Origin: a virus
Length of the DNA: 48,589 nucleotides
Virus record (IMG/VR): IMGVR_UViG_3300009181_000008
Span: 1-48,589 of that record
Reading direction: 5' to 3' (one strand)
A program made the position numbers and the translations under genes. Under the pieces are notes generated by a model. It was not told where the DNA came from. It saw only the letters and a list, made by a program, of their open reading frames with translations, and ran no database searches. Positions 46,084 to 48,589 of the stretch are shown piece after piece. Position 1 is the stretch's first letter, and every line of letters begins with the position of its first letter.

Positions 46084-47499
46084 ATGGCCCGGGACATCAC
46101 AGCCGACTCAGACTTCCGATACGAGGGCTTCGCCAGCTACCCGAATAGCGCTGCGTTTGAACCGAACAGCATGCTGGAGTATGCCGGCAATGTCCGGATC
46201 GTAGATGGAGTCGTCGTGCCAAGAAAAGGGGCAAGACTCAAGCTGTACCCATATAACTCTCCGCCGATTACTTATGCGGCCGGCGCCGCCCATCCTACGG
46301 CGGAAGACTCAATATACCTATGGGGAGCTGGAATAAGGTACTTCCCGACTACGAATTCCACCACATCGGCAGACCCTATAAATAACTACCCTCCGATAAG
46401 AGGTCAGGGTTACCGCGACTTACTGGCAGCCGAGACGACTAGGGCTGGAGGAATTGGAGATTTTGTGTGCGGTGGCAATGTGACCGAGAGGCTTGTCTAC
46501 GCCAACCATGATCAGGTTATGTTTTCTTTATACGGAGGCGTAAAAGTAAATGATACGGATACGGTAAGCCTAGTCCAAGGCACCTATGATTGGGTCAAGG
46601 CCCTTATCGCCGGCCACAACTCTGTCATGGCATTTGGAAGCAGGAGCATATACCTGATAAAGGCTGGGCTTGGGTACATAACTAGCCCCAAGAAGACCGA
46701 AACAATGCATCAAGTTCAAAAGCTGAGCTCTAGTGATGGAGTTTCTGGCCCGGATGCGGTAGCAAGCATTGGAAGTATAACAGTATTCTTTGACGTCAAC
46801 CGTCAGCCCGGCATAAAAGTAATCTCCGGGGACAAATTCAACGAGGGCGGAGAGCCAATGAGCTCCGTGATCAGTGACATCATAGCCCAAGTTGATCCGC
46901 TTAAATATGACAAGGTGTGCATAGTGGCCTGCGCGGGTAGATTTTACGTATCTTTGCCATTCAGGGACGGTAAAAGCCGTGTGCTGGTGCTCAACCCTTC
47001 GCTGAAAGGGATGTTTGAGTCGCTGGACGAATACGAGTTCAGCGCAAACATACTCTTGGTCGCTAAATACAACCAGATACCTAGGGTATTTGCAGTAGAT
47101 ACGAATATAAGCATGGTCTACCTATTGGATGAGCTAGATTACGACGATGGAGTAGTGAATGGGCCTACGCCCGGACCTCGTCCGATTAGATCCGAGATAA
47201 GGACTAGGAATTTCATGTTCAAGACCATGGCCGACAAGCGATATGAAGGCTTCTACGTCCATATGGAAAACGTTTCCGGGGCGGACGTCGTTATTAGCGC
47301 AATAACGATTAACCCAGACTCAGAGCAAGTCATGGATCGCTTTAGTACGGCTGCTGGATCGACGATTAGGCGCGGTTTGATCAACAAACGATCGATGGGC
47401 GTAAAGCTCAAGGTCGTTGTAACGGGCGGATCGTTCAAGATACTTGGTGCCGGGGTTGACGCCTCTGTCGCAGGAAGGTCTTTATTTAGCATCTACTAA
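46084..47499 (+). CDS. Tail nozzle / tail tubular B-like protein (471 aa)
   Basis: All-beta composition. It begins with an N-terminal segment (RYEGFASYPNSAAFEPNSML) and GNVRIVDGVVVPRKGARL, the 'G....dG.i..R.G' opening seen in podovirus nozzle proteins. Repeated propeller-like strands follow (NSVMAFGSRSIYLIKAG, ITVFFDVNRQPGIKVISGD, RVFAVDTNISMVYLLDELD). The C-terminus is a beta sandwich. It would form the distal tail tube. Arg is coded by AGG at 10 of 26 positions and Ile by ATA at 17 of 32, in contrast to the capsid gene. It overlaps the next gene by one base. Confidence 0.6.
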   Translation: MARDITADSDFRYEGFASYPNSAAFEPNSMLEYAGNVRIVDGVVVPRKGARLKLYPYNSPPITYAAGAAHPTAEDSIYLWGAGIRYFPTTNSTTSADPINNYPPIRGQGYRDLLAAETTRAGGIGDFVCGGNVTERLVYANHDQVMFSLYGGVKVNDTDTVSLVQGTYDWVKALIAGHNSVMAFGSRSIYLIKAGLGYITSPKKTETMHQVQKLSSSDGVSGPDAVASIGSITVFFDVNRQPGIKVISGDKFNEGGEPMSSVISDIIAQVDPLKYDKVCIVACAGRFYVSLPFRDGKSRVLVLNPSLKGMFESLDEYEFSANILLVAKYNQIPRVFAVDTNISMVYLLDELDYDDGVVNGPTPGPRPIRSEIRTRNFMFKTMADKRYEGFYVHMENVSGADVVISAITINPDSEQVMDRFSTAAGSTIRRGLINKRSMGVKLKVVVTGGSFKILGAGVDASVAGRSLFSIY

Positions 47500-48467
47500 T
47501 GAACCTAGAATATCCCATACCGAATGTACAAAACCCGCCATTGACGGGCATTGGTATACCCTATGTCGGGCAGCAGATACTTACCCCTGACGCTAGTTAT
47601 ACACTGCCACTTATCCATGAGCTTGTTTCGGTCGAGACAGACAAATACCTAAACCCTACAGACAAGGGATACAGGCTCTATGGTAGGAGCATGACCGATG
47701 AAATAAGGTACGGCATAGCAGCAAACTCAGCAAACTTAGAAGACTGGAAGACGGCAAACAGGACGGCAAAGGGCCACCTTGCTCAGGATGTAAATATAAG
47801 CGGAATTACGATTAGGAATAATCTGGTATATAGGTTTAACGAGGAAAATACCGGAATGGTCCAAATAGCCGACGATTTGTTTGGGCCGGCACCCCCTTCG
47901 TGGGTGGCTAATGTCCCGACTAAAATCCTCCAGCGCGAACGCCTGATCGAATTCGCTGCTGCAGCAAAAAGCCTCTATGAAAGCCCGGAGATTGACGAAA
48001 CGCAGAATGGCCAGCTTGCTCTTGGCCTTAGCGCGGCGATGGGCGGCGGCCACAATGCAGTTCCTGCACTGAAAGATAACCTAGCTTTCGAGCAGAAGCT
48101 CCAAGCTAAACAGCTTGCCCTTGGAACCTACGCTCAGGTCTTGGACATGTACTACAAGACTTACACCGCTTCGGCGATACAGGTCGGATCGACTATCGCC
48201 CAGACGGCAAATCAAACTGCGGCATCCATACCAACTGTCGTGCCGCTGGAGTCCCAACTTGCAGGCGACATCTTGGCCAACTGGCAGGACACCATAAATA
48301 CCGGCCAAATGCGCGACCAGCAGGTAAGGCAGACACTCGCAGGCTCTAGGGCCATGAGGGTTGCCTACAACAACACCGACACATACTACCCGCAAAATGC
48401 CGTAGCAGAACACTTTGTTGCCACCATGGGCATCAGGTCTCAGTACGCATCGGCATCCACTTACTAA
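47499..48467 (+). CDS. Putative tail/internal virion protein (322 aa)
   Basis: Family not recognised. The N-terminal 150 residues are mixed, with Pro, Tyr and Asn (PNVQNPPLTGIGIPYVG). Residues 150-300 are strongly helical and Ala/Gln-rich (ALKDNLAFEQKLQAKQLALG), including a weakly hydrophobic stretch (SAIQVGSTIAQTANQTAASI). It has no cysteine. Its stop is one base from the ATG of the gene that continues at the other end of the contig, so it begins the block of proteins that are probably packaged inside the head and ejected. Confidence 0.55.
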   Translation: MNLEYPIPNVQNPPLTGIGIPYVGQQILTPDASYTLPLIHELVSVETDKYLNPTDKGYRLYGRSMTDEIRYGIAANSANLEDWKTANRTAKGHLAQDVNISGITIRNNLVYRFNEENTGMVQIADDLFGPAPPSWVANVPTKILQRERLIEFAAAAKSLYESPEIDETQNGQLALGLSAAMGGGHNAVPALKDNLAFEQKLQAKQLALGTYAQVLDMYYKTYTASAIQVGSTIAQTANQTAASIPTVVPLESQLAGDILANWQDTINTGQMRDQQVRQTLAGSRAMRVAYNNTDTYYPQNAVAEHFVATMGIRSQYASASTY

Positions 48468-48589
48468 TATGCAACAACTTGGCTCCAACTATAGGGGGGA
48501 TAGCTCTGACACCCTCGGAAACATTATGCAGGGTCAGTACGCCCCGCTTGCTATGCTTAATCAGTTTACTAGCGGCATAACCCAAACCG
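48467..48589. repeat. Terminal direct repeat (contig overlap), right copy
   Basis: Identical to 1-123. Joining the ends at this repeat restores the continuous late operon. Confidence 0.95.
48469..48589 (+). CDS. Partial second copy of the 240-aa ejection protein gene
   Basis: The first 40 codons of the gene at 3-725, cut by the end of the window. It is a result of the contig overlap rather than a gene duplication. Confidence 0.9.
   Translation, partial: MQQLGSNYRGDSSDTLGNIMQGQYAPLAMLNQFTSGITQT

Noticed and set aside
1-48589. CRISPR array, insertion sequence or transposase
   Set aside because: No regularly spaced identical repeats with unique spacers and no transposase motifs were seen; the only phased repeats are the short iterons and coding repeats listed.

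Overview
The window is the complete genome of a tailed phage, most likely a podovirus, read once around plus a 123-base overlap. Bases 1-123 are identical to 48467-48589, so the unit is a circular or terminally redundant molecule of 48,466 bp. There is a terminase, portal, scaffold and HK97-type capsid module, and a short-tail set (adaptor-like, nozzle-like and fibre genes). I see no tape-measure, sheath, integrase, DNA polymerase or recognisable lysogeny repressor. The host cannot be named. Almost no start codon has a Shine-Dalgarno sequence, and early genes instead have C/A-rich leaders, which points to a host lineage that relies little on Shine-Dalgarno pairing.

Layout. (1) 24868-32793, leftward: an early/replication operon. 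It holds an ERF single-strand annealing protein, a RecE/Cas4-like exonuclease, a lambda-O-like initiator with a three-iteron origin inside its own gene, a DnaC-like helicase loader, a lysozyme-like exported protein, several small unknowns and three interspersed tRNA genes (Arg-CCT, Cys-GCA, and a CAT tRNA that looks like Ile2). (2) 32824-34149: a PD-(D/E)XK-like nuclease (+) and a putative small terminase/HTH protein (-). (3) 34179-48467, rightward and continuing across the contig ends to 24739: RusA resolvase, large terminase, an excisionase-like HTH protein, portal, scaffold, major capsid protein, adaptor, fibre and nozzle. A set of cysteine-free, presumably internal/ejected proteins follows, then a giant 6,380-residue gene (4197-23339, about 39% of the genome), and finally a holin-like gene and a polytopic membrane protein. 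The two operons converge on a UUCG-loop terminator at 24816-24839.

How it fits together. Replication looks lambda-like: an O-type initiator binds its intragenic iterons, a DnaC/P-type loader brings in host helicase, host polymerase does synthesis, and ERF, exonuclease and RusA supply recombination. The phage's tRNAs appear to serve codons (AGG, probably ATA) that are common in its own genes but nearly absent from its major capsid gene. The giant protein carries zincin-like segments, a domain with the EIQSD motif of large phage polyproteins, and a C-terminal helix-turn-helix with a basic GRP patch. With its cysteine-free neighbours it is probably packaged and ejected with the DNA; this is inference. 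Most small-gene functions remain unknown.
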